From: Phytophthora colocasiae | Lineage: Eukaryota > Oomycota > Peronosporomycetes > Peronosporales > Peronosporaceae | Assembly: GCA_018806915.1 (NCBI GenBank) | Contig: JAGKQI010000091.1 | Location: 434,001 to 498,000 of the forward strand | Direction: 5' to 3' | DNA: 64,000 nt | Position numbers and translations under genes: made by a program | The notes under the pieces: generated by a model | Database searches by the model: none | What the model was told of the DNA's origin: nothing | The model's input: only the letters and a program-made list of their open reading frames with translations | Shown: positions 29,413-41,284 of the stretch, piece after piece | Numbering within the stretch: the first letter of the stretch is position 1 | How the letters are laid out: each line of letters starts with the position of its first letter

Positions 29413-31546
29413 TCACGCAGATCCCAGCAGAGAAGCGTTTAAATCCTCCTTGCGAAGCCCAACAGGACGGTCTTTCAGCTTAACATACCACTTCAAGTAA
29501 ATGAGAGGCAATGTGACGACCAAAATGGCCACAAGCACGAGGCTCTGGGTCCACGCCTTGGCCACGACGCTGACTGCTAGAATATACAGCGCCAATTGAG
29601 CGACGACGATGAGTCCCGTGCATGCCAAATCCGTGTGGTTCTCGGAATCAATTTCCGCAATAACCTCCCGCGTGAAGCAAATGTGCTTGATCTTGTGCCA
29701 AGCGCCAGGGGGGCGAGCGAATCGGTAGAACCTCCGTAGCACTTTGTCCGGCTCGGGTCTTGTAAAAAGGCACACAACGATAGAGATGACACCAGAAATG
29801 GACGAGGTGATCACGAAAGCCTGGAATTCCTCAAGTAAAGGTGCAAAGCTGTACATCACAAGGAGTTAATATCAAAGAACCAAATGGTTAATACACCAAC
29901 GTACATGAAGACGGCGATTGCTGCAATGTACCCAGACGCGATGCCAAGCAGGCAGCTATAGGCGTTGAATCGTGCCCAATACCATGAGAAGAAGAAGGGC
30001 CAAATGAGGCCACCCGCCATGGCGATCGTCATGAAACCCCAGATCCGGTTGATAGTACTCACGTCCAACGAAAGGAAAAGCCCAGCGAACATCACAAAAG
30101 CCGACGACAATCGCGCCTGCCACAAGAGCTGCTTCTCGGACGCCTTCGGGTTGATGAGGGCCTGGTAGATGTCCACAGTCCAATACGACGACGAGCTGTT
30201 GATAGTCGTGTCGAACGTGGTAAGTGCTGCTGCCAACAGTGAAGCCAAGACGAAACCTTTTGCACCGACTGGTAGGACCTTGCTGATCACAATAGGCACA
30301 ACGCGCTCAGGGTCCACCACTACATCGCCATGCTGCATGGAATAATGGATGCCCATCACGGCAATGCCACCACTGAAAGCCCATCGCAGACTCAGAAATA
30401 CCATGGCCAAGAACGTCTGAGACCGCACTTCACGCTCCGATTTGGTTGCAAGAACCGTTTGAAGACCGGAACCACCAGGACCTGAGGCTGACCGCATCAT
30501 TTGAAGTAGTGAATACGAGACCAAAATGATGCCAAAAGAGTTGTACATGGAGTACGAGGCTTCATCAGGTAGTCCAAGAGAGCTCGGAGGAACGGCGGAG
30601 ACCCATTCGCTTCGTGTGGTGTTTACTTCGATGTATTCAGGTTCATCGCGAACCGATTTCCCAGGCAGAAAAACAGAAAAATCGTCGGGAAGTTGCACCA
30701 TGAACCCCATTACGGCAACGATAACGAACGATGCGAAGATGAAGAGGCTCTGGTAGACGTCGGTGTACACAACGGTGGAGAAACCAGAAGCAATTGTATA
30801 CAGCATTGCCACAGCCATCAATAAGGCCGCTGCCCAGAATTCAGACGGTAAACCACCCCATTCCGGTAACTTGACGAATTCCGTAAAGAATTTGCCTCCG
30901 CCCACTGCGAAGTACGTCGTTGCAAGAACACCACTCGTAAGGGACGTAAAAGCGATGGTTGTTCGCAATAATACGGCGTCAAGGCGGGAGCCAAACCTGA
31001 ATTTGATCCTGCAACACAATTTAACGTAAAAGGTCAGAGACATTCCAATATACAATCGTGCAATCAACTGTACCATTCCCCCCTTGTCTTAACCGGACAT
31101 CGTCGTGACAGCTTTCCAGTATAGGCCAACTGAAAAGCCAAGAACAGACACAAACCGCCACGGATCTCGATGTACATGCCCTTGACTCCAAGAGCATAAA
31201 GCAGTGCTGTGTTGATCATTGTTCCTGAAATATCGATATACGAGCTCACATCGGCCACTGCCAATGCATACCAGGGGATACGACGACCTCCGAGATAATA
31301 TTCCTCCAGAACATGATCATTTCTGACTGGTTTGTGGTTGGAAGAGGCGTCGAAGTGGTTGGGATCTCGTGCACCGGCATCCATCAATGCTTGGTGGTGC
31401 AGTCGTGTAAGACGGAGCTTTTCACGCTCTCGCTGCTCTCGGAAGGTGAAGATGAGACCCACAAGCAATACAGAGGCCAAATAACCAGCACAGATCGCCA
31501 GATCCAGTGTGCTCAGCTCCACTACAGGACGCATAGCGACGTCCAT
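29413..31546 (-). CDS. Sodium:solute symporter (SSS family)
   Basis: Exons 31074-31546, 29905-31008 and 29413-29848 give 2013 nt and 670 residues. Introns are only 65 and 56 bp (donors GTACAG and GTACGT). About 12-14 membrane helices are visible, starting LAICAGYLASVLLVGLIF. SSS-type features include EYYLGGRRIPWYALAVADVS in helix 2-3, the SGTMINTALLYALG stretch, VLASLLAAALTTFDTTINSS (helix 8 region, where Na2-site serines/threonines lie) and WTVDIYQALINPKAS after it. The strong start is CAACCATGG. It would import a small solute with Na+; the substrate is not deducible (bacterial relatives carry sugars, amino acids or acids). Located in the spacer of the inverted duplication; no second copy here. 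Confidence 0.85.
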
Positions 31547-32853
31547 GGTTGGGAACCCTGATTTTAAGGGGAGGTTTTAAACTGGTACAGTGTACCGTTT
31601 CTAATGATTATGCTGCCGAAATGCTTAGTCCAGTTGAAGTTGCATTATTGCATTACAAATGTATCGAATGGTATGGAATGTTTTGGAGGTAGCCTTTGCA
31701 TGAGTTTTTTTCTTTCTTTTGTACATCAGTGTTGTTATGATCAGTATTGTAGGTCGAGGCGTGGTGCTGCTCGATGTTAAAGTCCGCACACGATGAGAAG
31801 AAATTTTGTTGGCATTTGAAAAACTATCAGCACGAATAGACTTTCTTCCTCCCAATTCCGACAATCCATGATTCAAAACGCAAAACATGAAAAAGAAACA
31901 GTTTGCCAAACAACCCGATAAAAATGCACTGCTGGATGGTGGAGAAGTATTCGTCAGCAATTTGTCGTGGGTACAGACAGTATCACAGTCATGCTGTGAG
32001 CCATGAATCTATGTCGCCTTCAGCTATATTACGAAGCAGATATTGCACAAGGTACCAAAAGGTGCGAGACACAACTGCTCGAATTAGATGCGTTCAAAGT
32101 TGCATCGGGGGGGGGGGGGCAAGAACTGGGCCAGTTTAGAACCCCCTGCTTGGCTCACAGATTCAAAAGGTAATGACCACAGATTTACTTTCCCTTGATT
32201 AAAGCCAAACAGCTTTCGGAGTCAAGCCATCACAACAACGACATCAAACCGCAAGCCTCCAATCTCCTCTTGAAGATGTACTTATTTGATTGCACCAAAT
32301 CCCTGTCATGTCTCCAGCCGACAGATATGAAGGTCCGGATAGAGGGGTTGTGGATAGGAAAGCACTGGAGCTCGATGAGGTATCAGAGAGCTACCGAATC
32401 ACCCGCGACTATCACACATGTACCCCTCGTTCATTGTGGTTTGCAGTCTGTGACTAGGTACTTACTTGTCTTCGATTGAGTCTCATTTGTTCACCAGTCT
32501 TCAGTAGCACATTTGTTACAGTATTGTCTGTATACCGTGGATTGAGCCTATTCGTTGGATTGAGTGCCAACAAGCAAGGTATGTACTTGCAGGCAATAAA
32601 TAGACAGACTAAGTAACACCCTTGTAGTGGTTGCTTGCATCAAATGGTGCTTTAGTGTATTTGTAATTGATCCACTGGCTATCAATCAGTGCACTCATTT
32701 ACTTAGCTCTCTCTCTCCTGCCTCTCTGTTATATGTCGCGTGTACATTCGTCGTCAATAACTTACAACCCTTCAGATCTGTCAAAACACGCCGTCTGCGG
32801 GCTGTGTGAGCTAGAACAGCCCACACAGACATCTTCGATCCCAGCCAACAATA
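31547..32853. other. Intergenic, no gene seen
   Basis: About 1.3 kb between the symporter start and the RWS-D stop. Short open frames on both strands look random. It holds a run of 13 G at 32,107-32,119 and a pyrimidine-rich stretch at 32,700-32,730. Confidence 0.5.
32107..32119 (+). repeat. Homopolymer of 13 G
   Basis: An uninterrupted G run in a non-coding region; length may be uncertain in sequencing. Confidence 0.8.
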
Positions 32854-33414
32854 CTACACATAGTTAGTCGGGATCATGCGTGGCCGTCGTGAATATGCCG
32901 CACAGGGGCGCTCCAGCATCGCCTGGTCTGCGCTGCGCTTGCGGAGAAGCTCCTCGCGTGCCTCCTCTTCCTCCTCCTCCACGTCGCTGTTCTCCCAGCT
33001 CGTCTTTGACCGTCGACGTGAGCTCAGGATGATGTTGGTTTCTCGCGCATGACGTGTGATGATGCCGTCTGGAATGCCAGCGGCTTGTAGTAGGCGGATA
33101 CGCTGGCTCGGTGAGAAGCGGCGTAGGCCGTTGGCACGCTCCGCCATCTCGCCCACCTGCGTCGTCCAAGTGAATTCGGGCGTATCTGCGAGGCCGATGG
33201 ACGGGCCGCCCTTGTTGGACACTGCGCTACCGCCCAACCCGACGCCAAACTCGTGGATGATTATGGTGGACCACCTCACGCTCTTCATCGGCTTCGGCGC
33301 AATGCTGCTGGTCGATTCAAGCTCAGCTGTATGGGGATCCTCACAGCAGGAGGGGTCTGGTTGGTGGTGGCCAAGCATTCTTGTTGTCACAATGGGCTGG
33401 GCAGTGGTTGCCAT
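32854..33414 (-). CDS. RWS-D: single family member in the spacer
   Basis: 186 residues. The ATG at 33,412-33,414 (context GAAATGG) was chosen; 20 more in-frame codons upstream lack an ATG. N-terminal block: KSVRWSTIIIHEFGVGLGGS, then AVSNKGGPSIGLADTPEFTW. C-terminal block: LRRFSPSQRIRLLQAAGIPD, then IITRHARETNIILSSRRRS. An acidic run (DVEEEEEEA) and the ending RPRMIPTNYV follow; the ending is shared with RWS-C, so C and D are the closer pair. It differs from C in AVSNKGG versus SVPGKGG and in a shorter, His/Pro-rich N-terminus. It is the only copy without a duplicate here. Function unknown. Confidence 0.75.
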   Translation of the reverse strand: MATTAQPIVTTRMLGHHQPDPSCCEDPHTAELESTSSIAPKPMKSVRWSTIIIHEFGVGLGGSAVSNKGGPSIGLADTPEFTWTTQVGEMAERANGLRRFSPSQRIRLLQAAGIPDGIITRHARETNIILSSRRRSKTSWENSDVEEEEEEAREELLRKRSADQAMLERPCAAYSRRPRMIPTNYV

Positions 33415-34179
33415 TTCGTAGATAGTTGACCGGTGCTGCTTAATTCGGCAAAATGACGACTGTCGTCTGGGCACTCCCCTCCGCTGTGCGTCCGCTACTC
33501 ATCCGCTCAGTCCGCCCATACATCCGCTAAAACGGAGGACCCTTAAGTGCGAGTTGTGTGGCGCTAGCTCGTCTTCGCCTCGAAAGGACGCGAGACGAAT
33601 ATCAGTGATGTGATCGGTACGGTGTGCCGATTAAGTGACGGGCGCGATAGTAAAGCTGCTGTTACCGACACAGAGTAAATGCCAGAAACACGCACGCGAC
33701 TTACGGTACAGTTGCGTATTAGATCCCTACTGATACCAACACTGTCAATCGGTGGAAGAAGCTGCTGATGACAGACAAAGGCTCTTGGGAAGATAAGGCA
33801 ACGCTCACCTCCACTGAGTAGCTTTGGAGAGCAGATGGCCCATTTGATTTCCATAATTTGCTGTGACGTCGAAAAATATATATCAATGATGGCACCGACT
33901 AATCCCAGTCATGAAATCTCGCAGGTTGGTCCACTGAGCGGACGTACCTCCAACCGAACATCTCGACCACGTGATGACCATTTCTATTAAGTTTCCACGA
34001 CTTCTACACGAAGTCCCACTTTATCTGCTTCAAATAGAGGACCCTCCATTCGTCATTCCGCTTTTTGCGGCATTGCAATGCTGCAACCACCTGCACTGCT
34101 GGTTGTTTTTTGTCTCTAAGGAGGGACATTTAAACTCTAAACTGCATCTATTAAACTCCACATCTATCAGCTTCAACTG
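33415..34179. other. RWS-D promoter and inner edge of the right duplication arm
   Basis: 33,415-33,860 is unique; no gene seen. From about 33,860 the sequence mirrors the left arm's inner edge and includes AGCGGAC at 33,937-33,943. Confidence 0.55.
33490..33528 (-). promoter_or_regulatory. Cluster of AGCGGA(C/T) heptamers upstream of RWS-D
   Basis: On the minus strand, AGCGGAC (33,490-33,496) and AGCGGAT twice (33,501-33,507 and 33,522-33,528) lie 75-115 bp before the ATG. They resemble half-sites of the RWS-B/C element but lack its GACTAGGG core. Confidence 0.4.
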
Positions 34180-37100
34180 TTACTTGTTTCGGTATGCACT
34201 TTCCTTGTAGCTCTGGAAGGCGCCACGGATGAGCTCTAGCTGCTTCTCCAATTGCACGTCCTCCTCATCCACTGCGAGCGAAAACTGTGCCATTCGAGGA
34301 GCTACAGCAGTCAATACTGGTGATTTACTGATGGAGGACTCAGTCGTCTCCGATTTACCTAATAGATATCGACATCTCTTGCCTTTTACTGGGCTGCTGT
34401 GTCTCGAATGGAGGTCTCCTGAATCAATCCGTAGATTCCGTTCCGTGCTTGTTGCAATGTATTCCTCCAGTAAAACTGGGAACAGCTGAAGCAGACGCAG
34501 AACGTCTCCATTCTGCACTTCAACGTCCAAGAGATTGACATAATCTGGTACACTGCGATCGGTTGCTGCTATCGGACGGAGGGGACTGGTGTATTGCTGG
34601 ACTAAACTCACCAATCGACTCGAGACTGTTGCTTTCTCTTCTCTCAGTATTTTAACCAGATCAGTTTGCTCTCGTTGGGACTTTTCCAACTCTGCAAGCT
34701 GCGTGTTGAGCTGAATACGTACAGTTAATCACTACTAAAGAGTTGCAGAGTTGAAAACCTGATACGAACCTGGTGGTTGCACTCGTTCTGCTGCTCTGCA
34801 AAGGACGCTGCAGTCTCTAGAGCTTCTTCCAACTCTGTAGTATATCGTTTCTGTTCCTTCATAACCTCCTGTTGCTCTCGAAGCTGTTCAGACATCCGTG
34901 AATTCGTAGAAACTTGGATCGAATAGGCATTCTCGATACCTGCTAGTCGATCGTTTTCAGTTGTAAGATCACGGATACGCGACTGCTTCGTTTCTAAGAT
35001 ATCCTCCAAGTGGGTCGAGTGCTCTTCCAGTGCATGAAATGTTTCACATTCTGCCTGGGCCTTGCGTAGTTGGTCTTCATAGCTGTCTAGTTGCACTCCA
35101 CAAGCTTCAACCTCTGCTGTGCGCTAACCAAAACCAGTAAAACGTTGTTGGTACATCAATTCATGTTGTGGCATAAAATCCCTTACCCACCTCTGCCAAC
35201 TGCTCTCGATACTCTCGAACTTCATCTTGGCGCTTGTCCATCTCGTCTCGACACATTTTGGCTGTGGAGTCCAACAATTCACACGCTTCCACCAGGTTTG
35301 AGCGCTCTCTCGTCCACGATATAAGCGCTTGGTTCATCTCTTCCTCCACTTTCTCTCCAATTTCCATCACACGAGCTGTGATCTCTAAAAGCGAAGGACA
35401 CAACAAGGTGCACTGGTTATTCGCTGTTGTGAGTGTACTCAAGGCCTGGCAACAGCTTTCCAGTTCACGAAATACGCACTGGTCAAGTAGAAAAGCTTTC
35501 TCCTCTTCGATACTGTCCTCTTCCTCATCAGGTTTATGTATCATGCGTAACGTTGCAGATAGAGTTGCCTCCAATTCAGCCACCGCTTCCTGCACTTGTT
35601 GACATTTCAGCTCTTTAGCAGCGTTTTCCCTCTGCTGCTTGTTACACTCTTCAACTTGTTGCTGCACCTCCAAGAGTGTATTTTCCAGCTCAAGTTTCCC
35701 TTGCTCCAGTGTATCACATTGCGATCGGGACTGCTGTATCTGATGTTCTGCATCGTTCATTTCTGCTTTCAAAGCTGCTTCTCGTGTCTCTGATCGTTTT
35801 TCAACCTCCTTTAGTTGATACGTAAGTTGTGTCTCTTTCTCCTTAGAGGACTGCAGCTCTGCTTCGAGATGTTCCACTTTCTCTCGAGACTTCTTCACCT
35901 TCTGCACGTATTTATCCACCGACTGGAGCAATTCTTCTTGTAGAGCGTTCAATTCGTCCAGATGACTCTGTTTCTTCGTACACTCCTCACTCAAACTTAT
36001 TCTCTGTTGTTGGGCTTCATTGAACTTGGTCGTGACTTGTGTGAGTTGCTCTTCCAGTGCTTTGATACTACGCGTGGCATCTCCAAGTTGGGCTTCTGCC
36101 AGACTTTGAGCCTTTGTAGCTGCAGCTAAATGATCTTCAAGAGCTTCTCGTGTGCGTTGAGTATCAGTAGAAATCTCCTCCAATTGCCTCAGTAACTCGT
36201 TCTTCTCCATCAGTTGTTTCTCCAGTGCATCAATCTGCTCACAAAAACTCTTCTCTAGATCTTTTTGGTGGGTTTCAGCAGTAGCCAAGATCTCCTTTGT
36301 TGCAAGATGGTTCTTCTCCTCCTCGTCTAGTTGATTCTGTAGTGAAGTCAATAGTTGACTCTTCTCCTCCACGTCCTTCTCCTGTTCGTAGATTGTATGT
36401 CGTAACTCAGCAAGAACAACCAACAGCTCTTCGTGTCCTGTCACCTCGAAGTCTGTAGCTTTCAAATGAACTGCCTCTTCGAGAACGCGGATATACGCTC
36501 GCTGTTCGTTGAGAACCTGGAGATCTCCATCCTCTTCTTGATTTGAAACACCTTCAGATGGAGTGAACTTGTTCATTCGATCATTCTGAAACACTTGCAA
36601 TTCCACCAGAGCTTTCTCAATGCGTTTAGCAGCCAGTTGATACTTTTTCTCCTTCTCAGCTTCTTTCACTTTCCGGTCGAGTTCTTCCCGCTTTTGTCCC
36701 AGTGAAGCACCAGTCGACGGCGTTCCGAGCATCATCTGAGCAGCTCGTTTCTGCTGCTCCACCGCCACCAGTCGAGAATTCACGGGAGCTTTCAAGCTTC
36801 CGTCACTCGATTTCCTTCGCTTCTCCAACTGTTTCTTCTGGTCCTGGAGCTGCTGCTTGTGCGTGTCAATTTGAAGCTTCTGCATCTCCAGTTTCTCGTA
36901 AACTTTGGTCAACTCGATCGCCTGTTGACGGAGTTTCTTGGTCAAAATGTCAATTGGATGTGCGTTTGAAGGTGATTTCAGCTGCTTCTCGTTCTGTGGG
37001 GTTGGTACTGTTGGTTTAACTGTCAGTGGATGAATTCTAGGCGTAGATTGATACGGACGTGGTGGAGGTGGAGGAGGAGACAATTCCTGGTTTTCTTCTT

Positions 37101-37242
37101 CACTTGATCCTCTGCGAGTCGTCACAAAGCTCAAGCTTTCCTGCTCTGGAACCGACCTTGGTGGTCGCAACATTTGAGCACTGAAAGCTCCTCGAGGGAT
37201 CATTGGGGGCGAAGGTTGGCGCAGTTTATGACTTTTCTCCAT
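34180..37242 (-). CDS. Long coiled-coil protein (right copy)
   Basis: Exons 35191-37242, 34770-35123 and 34180-34710 encode 978 residues, one Lys fewer than the left copy (EKEKKYQ versus EKEKKKYQ). Other first-exon differences are few, for example GSSEEE versus GSREEE, KEILAT versus KEVLAT, KVEHLEAE versus KVDRLEAE and QQSRSQ versus QQIRSQ. All splice sites are conserved (donors GTGGGT, GTTCGT) and no frame is broken, so both copies appear functional. Layout is the same: Pro-rich start, long heptad coiled coil, short C-terminal segment. Function not identified. Confidence 0.8.
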
Positions 37243-37359
37243 TATTGTCACCACTCTCGACGTTCGTTTTCCAGCCTAGAAGATGAACAATTTACAGCTT
37301 TGGAACGGACGCAGCAGCAGTTTCGATAGCGGATCTGAAGAGCTTTGGGACGGTCTTCT
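37243..37359. promoter_or_regulatory. Bidirectional promoter of the EF-hand and coiled-coil genes (right)
   Basis: 117 bp between ATGs, three more than in the left arm (an extra GCA-type triplet and an ATT). Sequence otherwise matches the left promoter. Confidence 0.65.
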
Positions 37360-40300
37360 ATGAACGAACCAAGTGAGCAGAAGCAGTGGACAGCGACACA
37401 AGTTCGGGTCTTGACAGCTTCAGGTTTAGCCTCCTCTCACTTGCAGCCGTTCACTCGTTTGCTTTATAGTGATCCCAAGACTCGACATCGAAAAGCTCGG
37501 ACGTTTCTAGTGGAAAGTAGAGACAGTGATGAGGGGAACTGTCGACGGCATCGAGATCGGAACGGGAAGTTCACTGCAACGTGGACAGATTCGGAGCTGT
37601 TTAATGTTCATTCAACCGTCAATTGGGTCGAGTTGCAGCTCTGGAATCGCTTTGACAATGGTTTTGATGTCTTCCTCGGGAAAACTTCAGTGTCTTTGCA
37701 CCAGCTTCGAGATGAAGTGAAGACGAGTGGAGATTCAGTCGCAATGACTGGAGGTTTGTGGTTCCCTCTGCAAACTCCCGAAGCGAATGGACTAGGCCCG
37801 CATTTGAGTCTTCAGGTTGAATGTCTCTTCTCTTCGGATCCGAAAGTTCTTCATATTCGGGAGGACATCAAACGTCGAAAGAAGGAGAAAGATCGAACAA
37901 AAGGAGAAGTTGTCGATCAACGAGAAGCGTCTGACAGGGTGGAAGAGATCAAGAACAGTGTTGTCGACCCTGTTTTCACCTTCACTCGACCATTTCTCCC
38001 TCTTGAATGGTCCCTCCTAGCAGCAACAAACGTTCGACAGCTCTTCTTCCATGTAAGTAGAGACTCTGTTAGTGCATTTTGTTCCATTTGACTAACGTAT
38101 TTCTTCTCCTAGTCGGATGTTGAACGTCTTGCAGCCTTCCGTGACGTTGTTTTGTATAGCGACTTGGAGCAGGAACTGGAGGACGATGAAGGTCTGCAGA
38201 TTGACGAAGCACATGTCGAAGCGTTCAAAGCCTGTCAGTTTTCAGCGCAGTATCTGGATCACTGTGTAAATACTCTGTCGGAACGACTTGACTTGTACAC
38301 GGAGGACTATCGAGGTTTGCACGACACACGAGAGAAATTAGTGCGAAGAAACAAATCCCTGGTACGTTCCTGTCCGAATGAGTACTTCTACCCCTCTTTA
38401 CCTGGTGTTATTGACTGCAGAAAGCTCAACGGAAGCGCTTACGAAAGGAAAACGACGACTTGGAGCTCCTGATCGCAGCTTATCGACGTGTTTTGGAGAC
38501 GAACGATGTCACCCCACTCACTGATCAGCTGGAAGTCACCACTAACACACCCGTTCGAGACTTAATGACACTTGTGAGTCCTGCGATCTCCCCGACTAAC
38601 TCCATTTCACCCATGAAGCCTCAATTCCTGCAGACGTGGGAAGAACGCGAACGTGAGCGTCGACTGGAGAAGGAGATCTCGAAATCTCAGCGGATACAAG
38701 AGGAGCAGCAACGTCTTAACCAACGCGCTCTGGAACGGCAACAACGCGAGGACTACGAAGCTTCCTTGTCCAAGGTTAGACACAACAGGGAACAACATGC
38801 AGCTCGACGCCTTCAAGTTTTCTTTCGCGACTTCAATAGGGAGATCCAGACTCAGCGACGGACAGCAGAAACTCAAGCAGCTACACTTGTACAGACAGCG
38901 TGGAGGAGGTTCATCCTAGTGCGGGAATATCCTCATCGACTCGAGACCAAGAAGCAGGAGAGTGAAAGGCAGTTGATGGCGCAAAACGAGCGGGAGATGC
39001 GCGATTTCTTGGATGAAACGAGTCACAAACGTGCGTTGTCCCCTCCCGAGTCCGTCCAAAGTGAAGAAGACGCTCCGTCCCCTTCCAAACAGGTCGTGGA
39101 CGCCCTCGTAGCTACGTGGAAGAAGTTACGTCGGGTGTTCATCCTCGCCCATCAAGTCAAAGGTGTCCACTACCATTCGCTCTTCACTGCGCTGGATCTG
39201 CGCCAGGACGACGTCATCGACCGCGCAGAGCTGCGACTTGGCGCCAGGAGTTTCAACGTGCGTCTCGACCGCAAAATGACACGAGCGTACGAGAGAAATG
39301 GGGGAAAATGTTGCTCTTGAAAGGCTGAAAGCTTACACATTGGTGTTTTTGTATCGTAGACTCATCGCTCTGGTGCGCACCAAGTGTGGAATATCGTCCA
39401 AGCCGCTTCTGCTGACGTTTGAGCAGTTTTTGACAGGTTTTGAGCTGGTAGAAGCTGCGGTTGATCCGCTGGAAGTGAGCGCCGTCCTTGATACTTCAAA
39501 ACGTGAGGAGACCAAGCAGATTGAGACAGTGACGACCGATCTGGAAGGCAAAAAGCAGGAACAACCGACAGAAGACGAGCTTGAAGCTTTGGTCGCAGCT
39601 GTGCGAGCACTTCGATCGGCCATTTATGAGTCTGCAGGTAGCTTTTTAGCTGCGTCAGGCAAGGCTCCGAGTGATTTCCGAGCGTTCCGAGAAGCTCTGG
39701 TGGGGATTTTCTCCCGCTTGGACGCTGATGGGAATGGGCACTTGGACGTGGAGGAATTGGTGACGTGTGTGGCGTCGTTCAACCTCCAGTTAAACAGTGA
39801 GAAGGTGTCGCTGCTACGAGAATTGTTCGTTGGCGACCGAGAGAGCGACCGAGTGGGTGTGGCCGAGTTCATTTCCTTTGTGCTGGCGGAACCTTCAGCC
39901 GACGACGACGAACTTGGCCTTGTTGGTCACAAACTTCGAGAAGAACTGGCGACTCGAGTACAAGCTCAAGCTCAGACCAACAGCGTTGAAGATGCCGTAC
40001 GACTTGTCCTTGGAACACACCGAAAGGACCAAAGCTGTTCCATTCCAGAGTTCGTACGCGCGTTGAATCGCCTGCGTCTCGACTTCACCCCAACTCAACT
40101 TGCCCGTCTGGTTGTTCGCTTGGATCGAGATGGCGATCGCTCCATTTCTTTCGACGAGGTGCTGATTTGGTTGAGACTGCACTCCCAACCTTTAGCTGAT
40201 GAGCCTGTACCTGAGCGGAGAACAATGGTGGAGAAGACGATGGAGAAGGCTGAAGGTTTACGTCTTCTACTGGAGAAATTGACATCCAAGAGTGATTTGA

Positions 40301-41274
40301 CAGCGCTATTCCGGCAGATTGACCGTGATAACAGCGGGAAAATCAACCTGGAGGAGCTTCGAGAGTTCCTGAGTCAACACGATCTCGTTTCTATCCAAGA
40401 GGTTTCCCAACTATGTCAAGTATCAGCCTCACAGGACCCAGCAGCCGTGGTAGCTCAGGAAATGATGAATCTCCTAGACGTGGACGGCAACGGCGTTGCT
40501 ACATTCAAGGAGTGGCTCAAACTTGTCCGATACGAACCTTCTGAAGCGAATAACCTGTTGATGGTTGAATCTATGCGGAGGGCACTGCAGGAATCGGAGA
40601 ATAACGATCCTGAACGTCTAGTGAACTGGTTCAGTGAACTTCCAGGAGTCATACAGGATCAAGCAGAGCCACTTCAAGTGAAACTACGAGTAGCAGAGTT
40701 CAAGACTGCACTTCGAGCCAAGTTGGGAGGTCGGTTGATCTCCTTGCAGACGATTGATCGGGTGGTGCGTAGTCTCGATAGAGACAGTAGCGGCTGGATA
40801 ACGACCAGTGAGTTGAGCAAATGGACGTATCCACCTCGAGATCTGGAGGAGCTTCTTCGTTTAGTCAAGAAATGCTGGCAACCTGAATACGAATCGAGTC
40901 GTGGAGACTTGGCTGCGACTTTGTACCAGAGCTTCGACGTTGATGGGAATGGGAGTCTTGCCGTGCGTGAGTTGCGTGAAGGTTTCGTGATGTTCGGCTT
41001 GAGCTTATCCGAGTATGAAGCTCGCGTTCTGTTGCTTTCCTTCGACTTGGATGGAGATGGTTGTTGGAGTAAAGCAGAATTCCTGGCTTTTGTGACGAAG
41101 TTGTTCCCAGTGCAAGCCCCTGCAACACAAGAACCCACCAGTGAAGACGGAAATGGCCTCGAAGACAGCGCATACAGCGACGATCTGCTCGAACCGGAGT
41201 CCGACGCATCGTCAACATTTTCAGACACTGGCACACGCCCCGTTGAGTACAGCGAAGACTTCGTAGAGGATTAG
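37360..41274 (+). CDS. C2/IQ/multi-EF-hand calcium-binding protein (right copy)
   Basis: Exons 37360-38052, 38113-38361, 38421-39286 and 39360-41274 give 1240 residues. The first two exons encode the same protein as the left copy. Differences appear later: PLTDQLE for SPTDQLE, an IQ-region VREY for VQEY, and near the C-terminus KLFPVQAPATQEP for KLFPVEKIQATATQEP, which removes three residues. EF-hand loops keep all calcium ligands visible in the left copy. The tail is acidic (EDSAYSDDLLEPESD). Both genes are intact, so dosage is doubled. Function as for the left copy: calcium sensing, partner unknown. Confidence 0.85.
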
Positions 41275-41284
41275 ATCGGTGTAG

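Noticed and set aside
33564..33854. 96-codon minus-strand open frame upstream of RWS-D
   Set aside because: Crosses the edge of the duplicated arm and has no recognisable content; probably chance.
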